Origin: Priapulus caudatus
Lineage: Eukaryota; Priapulida; Priapulimorpha; Priapulimorphida; Priapulidae
Assembly: GCF_000485595.1 (NCBI RefSeq)
Contig: NW_014577586.1
Coordinates: forward strand, 140,686-173,488
DNA length: 32,803 bases
Direction of reading: 5' to 3'
Both the position numbers and the translations under genes were made by a program. Of the stretch, positions 1 through 10,058 are shown one piece after another. Below the pieces are notes generated by a model, which was not told where the DNA came from, did no database searches, and was given only the letters and a program-made list of their open reading frames with translations. Numbering within the stretch: the first letter of the stretch is position 1; each line of letters starts with the position of its first letter.

Positions 1-8
1 AGCCGATT

Positions 9-130
9 TTAAGGCCGCCGCACACCTACATCGCTTCATCGCTTCATCGCTTCACCACTTCATCGCTTCATCGTTTCATCGCTTCATCGCTTCATCGTTT
101 GTAAAATCGGCTGGTGTGCGGCGGCCTTAA
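9..130. mobile_element. Small TTAA-flanked MITE with 14-bp perfect inverted repeats
   Basis: TTAA at 9-12 and 127-130 flank perfect inverted repeats GGCCGCCGCACACC (13-26) and its complement (113-126). The interior is nine tandem copies of the 8-mer CATCGCTT with a few substitutions (29-100). AGCCGATTTTA at 1-11, just outside the element, recurs inverted at 102-112 inside it, so a larger or tandem structure may continue left of the window. Confidence 0.75.
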
Positions 131-267
131 GCGTTTTATAAATAAAATCGCAAATTCTTGCCAGATTACCATTGATATGACACCCATTTAACCATTAGAA
201 ATACACGCGTCCGCTAAAAATCCCACCACCATCTTTTCTTACGTCTATTTCCTCTCAATTCATGCAG

Positions 268-392
268 GGACGCTATCGCCATTCCGTTAATAAGCCTGGG
301 GACAAGTATCTACGCTGGTTTGGTGATATTTACAGTGCTGGGATTTATGGCTAACATCAAAGGAGTTGATGTATCAGAAGTTGCGGAGCAGG
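268..392 (+). CDS. SLC6 exon A (TM7)
   Basis: Follows an acceptor ending TGCAG and ends before donor GTGCGT. It encodes TM7 and the extracellular loop with [17 protein letters not shown]. It ends with one base of a Gly codon (phase 1). Confidence 0.9.
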
Positions 393-1625
393 GTGCGTAT
401 TGTAGTCTACGTTACGCTGGAGAGAATCTCACACACTGTTATTCAGTCAGTGACTACATGGCTGCCGCATGTCCCACTCTGGTCATACACAAGCATCAGT
501 AGCATGCTTTACATAACTAAACTCGTCACATGTTTTATATATTTCGTAGAAAGTTGTTGTTTAGAATTATAATTGTTTGATAAATTAAAATAGAGAATCT
601 TGGAAATCTTATTAAGCACGAGACATTAATAAGAATGATATTGCTTATTATAGGGCCAGGACTGGTGTTTGTCGTATACCCAGAAGGAATTTCCAGAATG
701 CCTCTCGCACCATTTTGGGCTATTATTTTTTTCTTCATGATGGTCACACTCGGATTTGGGACGGAGGTTATATTAATTGAAATACAAATTGCGACCTTTC
801 TGAATTCTTTTATTCTAGCATTTTTAATAATAATCAATATGAAACACCATGTCGTAATCATTGATAATACAATAACAGTTACCAATGCAAAGGTAAGACG
901 ACTAAAACGAATTTCGTTTTTGCAGTTTTCTATTAGTGAGTCCGTTATATCAGGAATATTTGACGTCTATCCAACGTTCTTCCGTGCTAGTACCTTGAGG
1001 ATGATAGGATTTCGTGCTTTATTCTGTGGCGGAAGCTTCTTGATCGGATTAAGCATGGTGACTCAGGTAATTCACCATAATTAACATTATAATTATATTC
1101 TAATAATATCGCGATACTACATATGTGCGGGAAAGCCACCTAGAAAGACGGTATCAAACTGACATGCTAGCTTTGATGATTATCATGAATTATTCCAACT
1201 CAACTAGAATAAAACAACTAAACAAACGTGCAGCCCATCTCCGCGCGGCTGCTCCTCACTCGCACGCGCTGACAATGGATAATCTGAACCCACCAGACGT
1301 TGACCAGCATGCCGCATATTTCCTGCTCACATGGCCATGCACATAGCTTCTATCGATACACTGCTATGTACTGCTAGAGCGGATCAATCCTTACCCCAGC
1401 CTCCAGATTAAGACTTCGTTGGTGAGATTTGCAGAACGTGCATGTTGGAGGCTTACTAATGGCAAATAAAACACTAATTACTACACAAGCATGCAGGCCT
1501 ACACAATTACGCCATGCCCAATTCTCTACATGATATTTAGACACAACTAAAACATATAATGGGCCTACAAGTTTAAGGAGAACTACGGTACGAATAATGT
1601 TTATCTGAACCACGACTAATAATAG

Positions 1626-1657
<32 letters not shown>

Positions 1658-4600
1658 ACAACAACAACAACAACAATAATAATAATTACTATTATTATGA
1701 CAATAACAGAACTACCATATTCGTAATCCAAATAAAAGGTATTCATTATCTTAATCATATTCATGATCAGATGTGTCATTGCCCTTAATCAATAATCTCA
1801 GGCGGGGCTAGCACACTGTATATAGCATCAATGTATATGTCTCAGTTTTAGTACATTTGATATCTGATATTTAATGCGCAATGTGTAGAGTAGCTGAGAA
1901 TATCTGAACAGGCAGTGATAGCCACCCTATACTGTATGCGGCCGTATAGGTATAGTAGCAGGTGCTGCGGTACCCCCACTGATCGACGTTCCTTGTGCGT
2001 AGGCCTACATGTATGGCAAACATTTTGTATCATAATTCGAGACACCAAGTTTCCTCGCACGAAACCAGGTTTCGTGCTCACAAAACCTAGTTTCTTGCCA
2101 TGAAACTAGGTTTCATGGCATGAAACCAGGGGCCCGTTGTCAGAAACATCGTAAAGTTAATTCTAATGCTAATGCTAAGATAACACTTACGACTAATGTT
2201 AATGTACGAGAGGAGCGCTGACAGAAACACATCGCAGCTATTACACAATTTAAGATAACAGGAACTTCATCACAAGGCTGCTGATTGGATGAGAATCGAT
2301 CACAAAATTCAAATTCACACACATTTATTGGACATCACAGTAATTTATGCATATTATGATGGCTAACCACATATAAATAATATTTGATAAAAAACGACGT
2401 GGTCATGAATTTATTCTGCACAACAAGACAAATTCTCACACTGTAAAGCGAGACGCGAGAGTCGTGGCAAGCGTGGAAAACCTTTAAAACAAGAGAACAA
2501 ATACCATTCGCCATTTGTAAATGTATTGTTTTGGTTTACGAACGTGAGATAATTAATATAAAATATACTTGTATAAATTCTTATACTTATATACTTATAT
2601 AAGATATACCGATTCGGATTCTGTTTTACCGCATTTTCTGCGAACGCATTACTCTGCGGGTAATACGGTGATGAGGATATCCATCTCACTCCCCACCTCA
2701 CACAGACGAAGTTCTGGAACACACTTGAGGGGAATGGTGGTCTATTATCAGTGTATAGAACTTCAGGCACTGTTGTGTCAGCGAATATCAGTCTTAGCTC
2801 GTGGATCGTGGAATTAGCATCTGTTGAGCGCATCTCACGAACTATGAACCAGCCAGATAGCCAGTCGGTGACTATTAGAAATGTGCGACCATCACAATCA
2901 GCAAAGTCAGCGCTTATGAATTGGAACGCTCGCTTTGGGATTGGTAGGTGCATCATCGGTTCCTTTGGCTGGCTAGGTAGGTCCTTCTCACACTGGTTAC
3001 AAGACTGACAGAACTGTTCTATCATCGCATCAATGCGGGGCCAATATACTATGAGCGCTTGCTGCTACGTATGTTTCGTAGCTTCATACCTCTATACAGC
3101 TAAGGTCGGCACGCAGTGTTTGTTTTTAAGAACTGGTGGGAATCCAAACAGTCTTATGCATGCAGTCATAAAACGCATCGCATCTGAAAATCGACAGGTG
3201 TTCCAACGTACGTTCGCAGTACTCATGAATCGAGGCATCCAGGTCTCGCTCTGGTCAGGAATCCATTAAGTATTGGTTTCTTCAGTGTTTGGGTACTTAT
3301 TATCACAATCAGACGGCTCTTCTTATCGACTGGCGGTAACTAGGAACAGTCTGCTTTCTCCATGCAGGCTGTGCGAGTGCTCGTACGCGTACGCGAGTGT
3401 CCTCTCTGCTCCTCTCCAGGTCTGTTTTCGTCGTGGCTCTCTCGTTCGGGCTACGAGAACAATGCATCGGCCATCAAGTTGGTTTTACCTTTGATGTATT
3501 CGACTTCCATGTCAAATTCCTGGGTGCTTGCATTAGACAACGTCGAAGCCTCGGTTAGTGACTCGTCTAGTCTTCGATTGTTCGTATCGGTGATCCGTGT
3601 ACACTTTGAACCTCGGTAATCGCCAAAAAGGAACATAGCACGCCTTTCTTAATTCACCAGCGAGAGTGCTTTCCATCTCGGATTCGATTGGCATGTACGT
3701 CTTCTGAGATTTAGTTAAGTGTAACGGCTGCCACCATGCATTGGTTGTCTATTCTCTGGTTACGTGGCTTCTGTTTCAGACATAACTCAAAACGCAGACT
3801 TGCAACGCTGCATCGGTGTATAACTCGACGGCTGACCAGGCATAGTATGCAAGCCTACCAGGTTCGTACTAACCTTTCTTTGACTTCGCAGAATGCCGGC
3901 TTTTTTTGATCCTCTGAACATCTCAAAACTTTTTGTCAGAGCTTTTTTTAGTAGGGTCGGGCAGGAGGACCAGTTTGCTGCCAATTCTGGAATATCATGG
4001 CGACATTTGTTGGCTAAACCATGAAAGGATCGCATGTCTTGTTTATGGCTTCTAGGCCTTGGAATTCTCTGAGTGACTCTATAAGCAAAGGACTGATGGT
4101 AAATCATCTTTACTCACGACAACACCCCCAAACTCTATGCTTTGCTTCTGAATACAAATTTTCTTTCTCAGTCTATGTTCCTCGCTCAACGACATCGCTG
4201 CCAGGAACGCTCGTACATGTATCAGGTGGGTCTTCATCATTCTCATACACGAGGGAATCATCTACCCACTCTTACGATGTTGTCTTGACCATGAAGGGAT
4301 TCCGACATGCGGGGCGGTTGTAAGGTGCTCTAAAAATTGTTTATTCGGCGAACGGCGCCTGCTCATGCTAAAACGTCAAACGGAGTTATGTAACGTAGTC
4401 AGTCCGTTCGATTCCTCTGCTATTTTGAGTTGGTGGTACCTTTCTCGCATCAAAGTTTTGTGACCAGCAGATCCTTCCGTAGGCCTCTGATGTTTGGCTG
4501 AACTGTCTCCAGGACAGATGTGATCGTAGACCTCGCGCTTTGAAATTTATTCAGTGGCTTGAAGTTTCCACATAGGCGTGTCGTCAGAGTTCTTCTTTTG

Positions 4601-7600
4601 CTCCCACCACTATAGGAAGCAGCCCAGTCTGGTGCTTTAGTCTGAGGTGTTATGATCTAGCATCTGGAGGTGTTTAAGTTCTTTCTCTAATTTAGGCATC
4701 AGGGGGTATGACACACCATAGATCTGGTTTGGCTTTGAACGGCACCGCTTTTTCTTCCAGCAATCCTGAATTTTTTTCCCTTCACAGGGTTTTCAAGAGA
4801 CCAAAGACATCAGCAACTCATGCTCGTCAGTCCTGTCGAGTTACCTGGCTTTGCTGGTTTCTGACCTGGTGTGTCTGACTAGCCTCGGAGACTGCTTCGG
4901 CATTTACCGTATCGATAGTTTGTTAGACTTACTGATCATGGAGTATCATACCTCGTTCAGGCACCTGGACATTGTCTAGGTTTCGGCGAGTTGTCTGCAG
5001 TAGGTGGTCCTAGTTGAGCCTGACTATGTTTAGCTCGATTAGGCATGCTTAGATAGGATTGTGGCCAGCTAAGTCCGGGAAGACAACAATACATCGGGTG
5101 ATAACGTTGCACCAAAAGCAATGTCGGTTAGAAATATCGCACTTGGTTTCATTCGTACTCCACTAGATTACGTAGCTCATGTCTGCAGTTAGTGGACATT
5201 AGTGTTGTGAGGGTCTTCTTTCACCGACACAAGTTTCGGTCTTTCTGCAATGGCAACACAATCCGATCCTGTGTCAATGAGAGCCTTTACTTGGGCTGTG
5301 GCATTTTGTCAGTGAATTGGTGAATTTAACTTAAGTCAACAATTAGTGCTAAATGGAGGCAAGTTGATGCTTCCATTAACGTCTTCTTTGGCTTGTCATG
5401 TATGAGCTGGTTTCTGCCAAGAGTTTCTGCACAACTTTGCGCAAACTGGGTTCGATTTACCATATGATTTTGGCATTGTCTTCACCCTTCTGCTGGGCAA
5501 GTGGTCTGTCTCGGTGTTTCGGGTAACCAACACTGGTTACACATCTCAGTTCTTTTTCGCTATGCATTCCGAGAGTATCTCTGGAACTGTGCAGCTCTTA
5601 TGCTTCTGAGACGCTCGGTTATATTTGATTGCCTTCCAATTTCTCTGTGAAATTCGGGTCACCCGCAGAAAAGCAGAATACTAGTGACTGGACCTTCTGT
5701 CTCTGTGATATTTTGTTCTGCTTCAGAACTCTTTCGTGGCCTTTTCTACAGAAAGGTCAGAATCTCTCAGCATGCTGCTCGTTTGCAGCTTCCTTGCGGT
5801 GCAGAACACCAGTTATGACAGATGTGGTCGTCAATGCTGCTGTGCACATTGGTTACAGAACCCTTTGATCAAAGGTTACATTATTTTATACCTTTTCGCC
5901 ACACTTCAACTATAGAATTTCGCAATCGGAACTTGTGAGGCTTTTGATGCAAGTGATACAGATTGGTGTCGAGATGTTCACACAGATGGGTTTGTCTCGA
6001 TTAGCTTGAAGTAATAGCACAACTTCTTTAATGTTTGTCGCTTGGCTGCAGCGGAGCTGAGGTCGAAGGCATCTACACGGTTGCATGTTAGATGGTTTTA
6101 TGCGGACTCGATGGCGCATTTGCTGAGTTGCCAATCCAAACTCTGTGAGTCGCTTCCTTGGCGAAAGCAAGAAATGCGCTCGATTGCTAGCTCGCCTAAA
6201 TCAATGCCTAGAAAGGAGTCTATATCTTGCTTTTCTAGACATATGTGTTTTTTAGTAATGAACAGTTTTACGCTTGTCTAGCACGGTAATCTCTGGTAGG
6301 CTTGCGCTGATGCTTGAACTGGTCGCCTGCGATTGTGCTGGCTGTTAGGTGATAATTGCAGCTAGCATCTACAGTAGCGTCGTTCTGCTGTGCCTGTGGC
6401 ACTGAATGTGGCTGTTCGCAGTAGCACTATCAGCACTTGTCCATCTGCTATACTTTCTTTGAGTGTCTTCTCTTGAGCTGCATTGTGTGCACAATAGCAA
6501 TGCACGTATACAGTACGTTTGCCGCCCTTTATTACAGCGTGGTACGGGTAACACAGTTCCATCACCCGGTCTCCGTTCACTCAAGCTTGCTGGTTCGAAG
6601 ATTATATCAAATCTCTCTGCCTTGCAGGCATGTTATATATCTCGTGTCCTTGAGACATTCGAATACAGTTTCCAACGACTGTCTTACTTGTTACATAATA
6701 TATTGTTATATATAAACTTGAATCACACAGACGCAGTTACAACAGCGTGTACAGTCTAGAGTCCCGCATAAGTCTTCGTCTACTTTGGCTAGTGGCGCCA
6801 ACCTCTTGGGCTACAAGAATAAACATTACTTTAACGTTTTACGGAGAGACCAGACCCTCTCCGTAACTTTAATATTAAGTTGAAAATAACACATTTACAC
6901 TACGAATTACAATCTATAGATATTATATTTTATAATAATGATAAAATGTGTGTTTTTTCTTGAAAACACATCAAAATCATTAATTATCTACGCGCTAATA
7001 AAACAAACAATACATTTACAATGGCGTATGAATTTGTTCTCTTGTTTTAAAGAATGCCACGCTTGCCACGACTCTCGCGTCTGCGCGTTACAGGGTGAGA
7101 ATTTGTCTTGTTGTGCAGAATAAATTCATGACCACGTCGACCACCATCAAATATTATTTATATGTGGTTAGCCATCATAATATGCTAAATTACTGTGATG
7201 TACAATAAATGTGTATGAATTTGAATTTTGTGATCGATTCCTCATCCATCAGAGCCTTGTGATGAAGTTCCTGTTATCGTAAGTTTTCTAATAGCTGCGA
7301 TGTGTTTCTGTCAAAGCGCTACCACGTAACATTAACATTAGTCGTAAGTGTTATCTTAGCATTAACATTAGCATTAACTTTACGATGTTTCTGACAACGG
7401 GCCCCTAGTGTCTAGCCTAATAACCCCAGTTATAGCAAGAATCCTAGTTTTGGGAGCAAGAATCCAGGTTCCAGCGCGCCATTTGTATCACAACTTGAGG
7501 AATACAAGTTTCCTATCTCAAACCATAGTTTCGAGCGACGAAACCTAGTTTCGTCGTTGCCAAGACCCGTATCTAGGATTCGTGCAGCGACGCGTAGCAC

Positions 7601-8771
7601 GACGCTGCGACGCGTAGCGGTGAGAAATGGGAACCAGTTATGGAGCAGAGTATTTAATAGCACAGCATATTTAATTTATTTATACAATATTTAATTAATT
7701 AGCTTAACTAGTATGTTATTTCTATAGTATTTACTGAGCAGTGGCCCCGAGTGGCTGAACTACGCTGACGTCATGCTCGGGATTACGAATCCTAGATACG
7801 GGCCGTAGCAACGACGAAACTAGGTTTCGTCGCTCGAAACTCGGTTTCGAGCTACGAAACTGAGTTTTGAGATCTTGAACTGGGTTTTGAGCGTAGAAAC
7901 TAAGTTTCGAGCTCTGAAACCTAGTTTCTTGACTGGAAAACTTAGATTCTAGCCACAAAACCTACCTGCCAAAAAAGTTTCCTGCGAGGAATCTTGGTTT
8001 TTTGAATTATGATACAAATGGCGCGGTTGAAAGTGGGTTTCTTGCTGAAACCTAGGTTCTTGCTTCCAAAACCTAGTTTCTTGCTCAAGAAACTAAGATT
8101 CCAGCTATAACTGCGGTTATAGGACTAGAACTCAGGTTTCATGCCATAAAACCTAGTTTCTTGAGCAAGAAACTAGGTGTTGTGAGCACGAAACCTGGTT
8201 TCGTGCGAGGAAACTTGGTTTCTCGAATTATGATACAAAATGCTTGCCATATACATGTGCGATATACCGGCAGTAAATTAAGCAACCTTCGCAGCCACGC
8301 TGCCATAGATAAAGCTACGTAGAGTAAGCTGAATGATCGAAATTACTGGTCCAATCAATAATGTCGAACATCTTGAACATCAGCTGTCGGTTACACTTCA
8401 ACATCATGTTTGTATATCAGCATCGTTCTGCTTTATGACACAAACTTCTCATTCATATTTTATAGGGAGGCATGTATGTATTAAATGTTATTGATGTAAG
8501 CATCGGAGGAATTGCTTTGATTATCCTTGGAATCGTGGAATTTTTGACTATACATTGGGTGTATGGTAAGTCGTTTATTATTTAACCAAATGTTTAACGT
8601 CTGTAAAATATATTGTGGGCGTTGATTATACTGATTAGTTAGGAAATAAACAAACTTTAAGAACATGTTTTCTCGACTTAAAATACTTAATAACTCGTGG
8701 TAAGGATATTTGACCTAAGAATTTTTGAATCTGAATAAATTGAAAGAGATACATAAACTTATGTATATATA

Positions 8772-8810
<39 letters not shown>

Positions 8811-10058
8811 ATAAGAATAAACCTTGTCAGTCAGTGCATGTTTGATAGTACTTAATTTCATTATAACATGCCTAATTGCATCGGAAGTTACAATAGAGAA
8901 GTAGAGGTCGTTCTGTAACAGCTTATGAGTTATTGATTATTGATTTTTCAGGTACTGACAAATTGTGTGAAGATATTGCTCTAATGATAGGAAAAGAACC
9001 CAGTTTATTTTGGAGAATTTGTTGGAAATACATTTCACCTGTCATTCTAATTGTGAGTCACAAATACGTGGCATTACAAATTACAAAGGAAGTTATACGC
9101 CGTGTTTTAATTAGGAATTATATGATTTGCAAAATAAAATAATTGTTTATATGAACCTTGTTATAGAAGTCATTAGCACACACCATACTATAAGATCGCG
9201 TATATGTCTTTGAATCGCTGCATGTATGTAGCAAATAATACTCCTGTAGGTTTAGCTACAGTATTTTGATGCGTGTGTTAGTAAACTTGAGTAAACTTAG
9301 TAGTCACTTATTTCGTCATGTATAATCATGTTCCTAACATTAGCCGCATTTTTTTTACAGTTTGTTTTAATAATGAGCCTAGTGGTGTATGCTCCCATCA
9401 CCTATACATTTCCCTATGCCGAAGATGGTGTGTACGAATATCCCAGCTGGGTAATGGTAATCGAATGGAGCTTTGTTGCAATCCCATTAGCCCTTATTAT
9501 AATAGGATTCTTTTCCAACTTCATCACGTTGACGGTAAGTCTTGACTCGTCCGTCTAACGTACGATTGATCGTGAGATGTCTCTTTTACCGCTGATAGCC
9601 GTAGTAAACACATGGCCAGATAACCTTATTTTATAACGAGATTAAGGGTTTTCACGGCAAGCTTTCATCAGGACCGCTTTACTTGCCTTATTAACATGTA
9701 ACAAAGCAAGTTTTGTGGATTACGAAATATACTCCTATCCTGCATCTCCGGTTTCGTCTTTCTTTTCTTGGTCTACAAGATTGGGCGTTTTTCTCGCAGT
9801 CAGTCGATATTTGTGTAATACAGGTGCTATTCGGGGGAATCTTTTCAGGCGCTAAAGGAAGCCGCTCAACCAGCTTGGAACTGGGGACCAGCCGCCGAAC
9901 AACGCAAACTGCACAGCGGGGACATCAGTAGACAGTTCTTCACAAGTAACTCCGAAATCAGCCTGTCAACAATCGACACCGCGCTCAGTACGGATATGAA
10001 ACATGGAGTTATAAACAGCAGCTTCGATCCAACGCTAGATATTACCATACCCTTTTAA
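268..10058 (+). CDS. SLC6 family Na+-coupled transporter, C-terminal half (7 exons)
   Basis: Plasma-membrane symporter that would use the sodium gradient to import a neurotransmitter or amino acid. Exons join in frame: 268-392, 654-766, 926-1066, 8466-8565, 8952-9052, 9361-9534, 9849-10058 (stop TAA). All introns have GT-AG ends and phases match at each junction. The joined protein (about 287 residues) covers TM7 to the C-terminus. Family signatures are visible: GFMA and GVDVSEVAE after TM7, [11 protein letters not shown] before TM8, GLSMVTQGGMYV at TM9-10, [11 protein letters not shown] at TM11, YPSW before TM12 and WNWGPA in the tail. [11 protein letters not shown] recalls the glycine-transporter branch, but the substrate is not established. 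In TM8 the usual LG-[LI]-D-S reads LGFGT, so the Na2-site aspartate position is Gly. The 5' half is outside the window. The 7.4-kb intron 3 is packed with transposons. Confidence 0.93.
654..766 (+). CDS. SLC6 exon B (TM8)
   Basis: Acceptor TTATAG; donor after ACGGAG (GTTATA, a weak donor). It encodes [12 protein letters not shown] and hydrophobic TM8 ending LGFGTE. It ends in phase 0. The open frame running on past 766 is intron read-through: similarity to the family resumes only at 926. Confidence 0.88.
926..1066 (+). CDS. SLC6 exon C (TM8 end to TM9)
   Basis: Acceptor TTTTTGCAG and donor GTAATT; 47 codons in phase 0. It encodes [16 protein letters not shown], then TM9 ending in the family motif GLSMVTQ. 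Confidence 0.9.
1618..1688. repeat. (TAA)n/(CAA)n microsatellite
   Basis: Trinucleotide repeat of TAA units, about eight CAA units and more TAA units, within SLC6 intron 3. The poly-Leu, poly-Val and poly-Ile open frames across it are artefacts of the repeat. Confidence 0.9.
2041..2128. repeat. Palindrome array, left arm of the outer element
   Basis: About four units of roughly 20 bp, each an imperfect palindrome centred on AAAC-(2-4 nt)-GTTT. Examples are the 10-bp arms of GCACGAAACC (2057-2066 with 2068-2077) and GCCATGAAAC (2097-2106 with 2110-2119). Confidence 0.8.
2129..2557 (+). repeat. Left terminal inverted repeat
   Basis: Starts GGGGCCCGTTGTCAG and ends near GATAATTAAT (2548-2557). 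Inverted partner at 6979-7405. A block of about 80 bp near its inner end (AACAAGAGAACAAA and following) has a diverged relative at 17177-17260. Confidence 0.8.
2640..3025 (-). pseudogene. Gypsy integrase fragment
   Basis: Encodes the CxxC half of the zinc-binding domain (CQSCNQC) and the core with candidate catalytic Asp in SADFADC, Asp in YTDN and Glu in AFAENAVK. Homology stops soon after the Glu; beyond about 2635 the frame reads through AT-rich DNA into the left inverted repeat. The C-terminal part and the expected downstream LTR are missing. Confidence 0.85.
3787..4640 (-). pseudogene. Gypsy reverse transcriptase, frameshifted
   Basis: Nucleotide-level match to the RT at 14245-15030 with several small indels and stops. 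Recognisable pieces include [19 protein letters not shown] and [11 protein letters not shown]. Not translatable as one frame. Confidence 0.85.
6631..6838 (-). repeat. LTR-like segment of the decayed Gypsy copy
   Basis: On the minus strand, sequence before the gag start reads ..ATATATAACA then a possible primer-binding site, here degraded. The segment matches 19359-19560 closely and ends near AACGTTTT. Only this gag-side copy is present; none is seen beside the integrase end. Outer boundary uncertain. Confidence 0.55.
6979..7405 (-). repeat. Right terminal inverted repeat
   Basis: Reverse complement of the left repeat with scattered substitutions and short indels. It ends ..CTGACAACGGGCCCC. 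Confidence 0.8.
7811..7950. repeat. 20-bp-period palindrome array
   Basis: GAAAC or a close variant recurs at exactly 20-bp spacing (7816, 7836, 7856, 7876, 7896, 7916, 7936), each followed by a complementary GTTT(C/T). Flanking bases differ between units but stay self-complementary within a unit, for example CGACG..CGTCG and CTCG..CGAG. It lies in the right arm of the outer foldback element. Confidence 0.85.
8041..8235. repeat. Palindrome array, right arm of the outer element
   Basis: Nine or so units of about 20 bp, again with AAACC(T/A)(A/G)GTTT-type palindromes. The clearest is GCACGAAACC (8186-8195) with its complement at 8197-8206. 8105-8235 is the inverted partner of 2030-2128. Confidence 0.8.
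8466..8565 (+). CDS. SLC6 exon D (TM10)
   Basis: Acceptor TTTTATAG and strong donor GTAAGT. It encodes GGMYV and TM10 ending WVYG, and ends in phase 1. It is separated from exon C by the 7.4-kb transposon-filled intron. Confidence 0.92.
8764..8809. repeat. (AT)n microsatellite
   Basis: About 40 bases of nearly pure alternating AT in the SLC6 intron between exons D and E. Confidence 0.95.
8952..9052 (+). CDS. SLC6 exon E (TM11 start)
   Basis: Acceptor TTTTTCAG and donor GTGAGT. It encodes [20 protein letters not shown] and the start of TM11. The incoming phase of 1 matches exon D. Confidence 0.92.
9361..9534 (+). CDS. SLC6 exon F (TM11-TM12)
   Basis: Acceptor is a T-tract plus ACAG; donor GTAAGT; 58 codons in phase 0. 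It encodes the rest of TM11, an extracellular loop with YEYPSW, and TM12. Confidence 0.92.
9849..10058 (+). CDS. SLC6 terminal exon G (cytoplasmic tail)
   Basis: Acceptor TTTTCAG; open for 69 codons to TAA at 10056-10058. The tail starts [15 protein letters not shown], matching the family's post-TM12 WGP motif, then becomes Ser/Thr rich. Confidence 0.9.
   Translation, partial: ALKEAAQPAWNWGPAAEQRKLHSGDISRQFFTSNSEISLSTIDTALSTDMKHGVINSSFDPTLDITIPF

Larger units (their letters stand above)
2640..6480 (-). pseudogene. Decayed Ty3/Gypsy retrotransposon coding region (gag-PR-RT-RH-IN)
   Basis: Read on the minus strand from 6480 to 2640 the order is Gag (about 6480-5450), aspartic protease with ALIDTGSD (about 5290-5260), reverse transcriptase (about 4640-3790), RNase H end with [10 protein letters not shown] (about 3500-3460) and integrase (about 3025-2640). 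This is Ty3/Gypsy order. Many frameshifts and stops break every domain; the longest open piece is the integrase. The RT catalytic aspartate pair is still encoded near 4253, but a one-base frameshift lies next to it. Compared with the related copy at 13491-18965 it is more decayed in Gag and RT but keeps integrase. It is antisense to the host SLC6 gene and cannot be functional as it stands. Confidence 0.9.
2129..7405. mobile_element. DNA-transposon-like element with ~430-bp terminal inverted repeats
   Basis: The left repeat 2129-2557 and right repeat 6979-7405 are inverted copies at about 90% identity by eye, starting GGGGCCCGTTGTCAGAAACA. Subterminal runs of TAATGCTAATG and ACTAATGTTAATG occur in both. 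Because the repeats are inverted they are not LTRs. Sequence inside the right repeat (about 6850-6915) recurs at 15514-15580, so it is probably this element's own internal DNA. The rest of the interior is a decayed Gypsy element. Flanks are CCA on the left and TAG on the right; no clear target-site duplication. No transposase seen, so probably non-autonomous. Confidence 0.75.
2006..8265. mobile_element. Outer foldback element, split by a nested insertion
   Basis: Sequence 2006-2128 is closely matched in reverse complement by about 8105-8265, starting at ACATGTAT and including TTTTGTATCATAATTCGAG. Material right of the nested element (7406-7590) is matched in inverse orientation by 7785-8110. 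Removing 2129-7405 therefore restores one foldback element of about 1 kb with arms of 300-480 bp and a centre near 7590-7785. The arms consist largely of palindromic units of about 20 bp (see separate entries). No coding capacity. Family unknown; target-site duplication not identified. Confidence 0.75.

Noticed and set aside
767-925. Continuous SLC6 coding through 635-1084
   Set aside because: The stretch between GFGTE and FSISES has no counterpart in the family; it is an intron without a stop codon in frame.
2411-2640. C-terminal extension of the integrase frame
   Set aside because: Past the catalytic Glu region the frame runs into AT-rich DNA and then the inverted repeat; the same peptide-like end appears from the other repeat at 7040-7123.
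2129-7405. The 430-bp terminal repeats as LTRs of the Gypsy element
   Set aside because: They are in inverted, not direct, orientation. The true LTR-like segment is at 6631-6838 and matches the second copy.
2129-7405. A DIRS/Ngaro-type (tyrosine recombinase) retroelement, because of the inverted repeats
   Set aside because: The element encodes an aspartic protease and a DDE integrase in Ty3/Gypsy order, and no tyrosine recombinase is seen.
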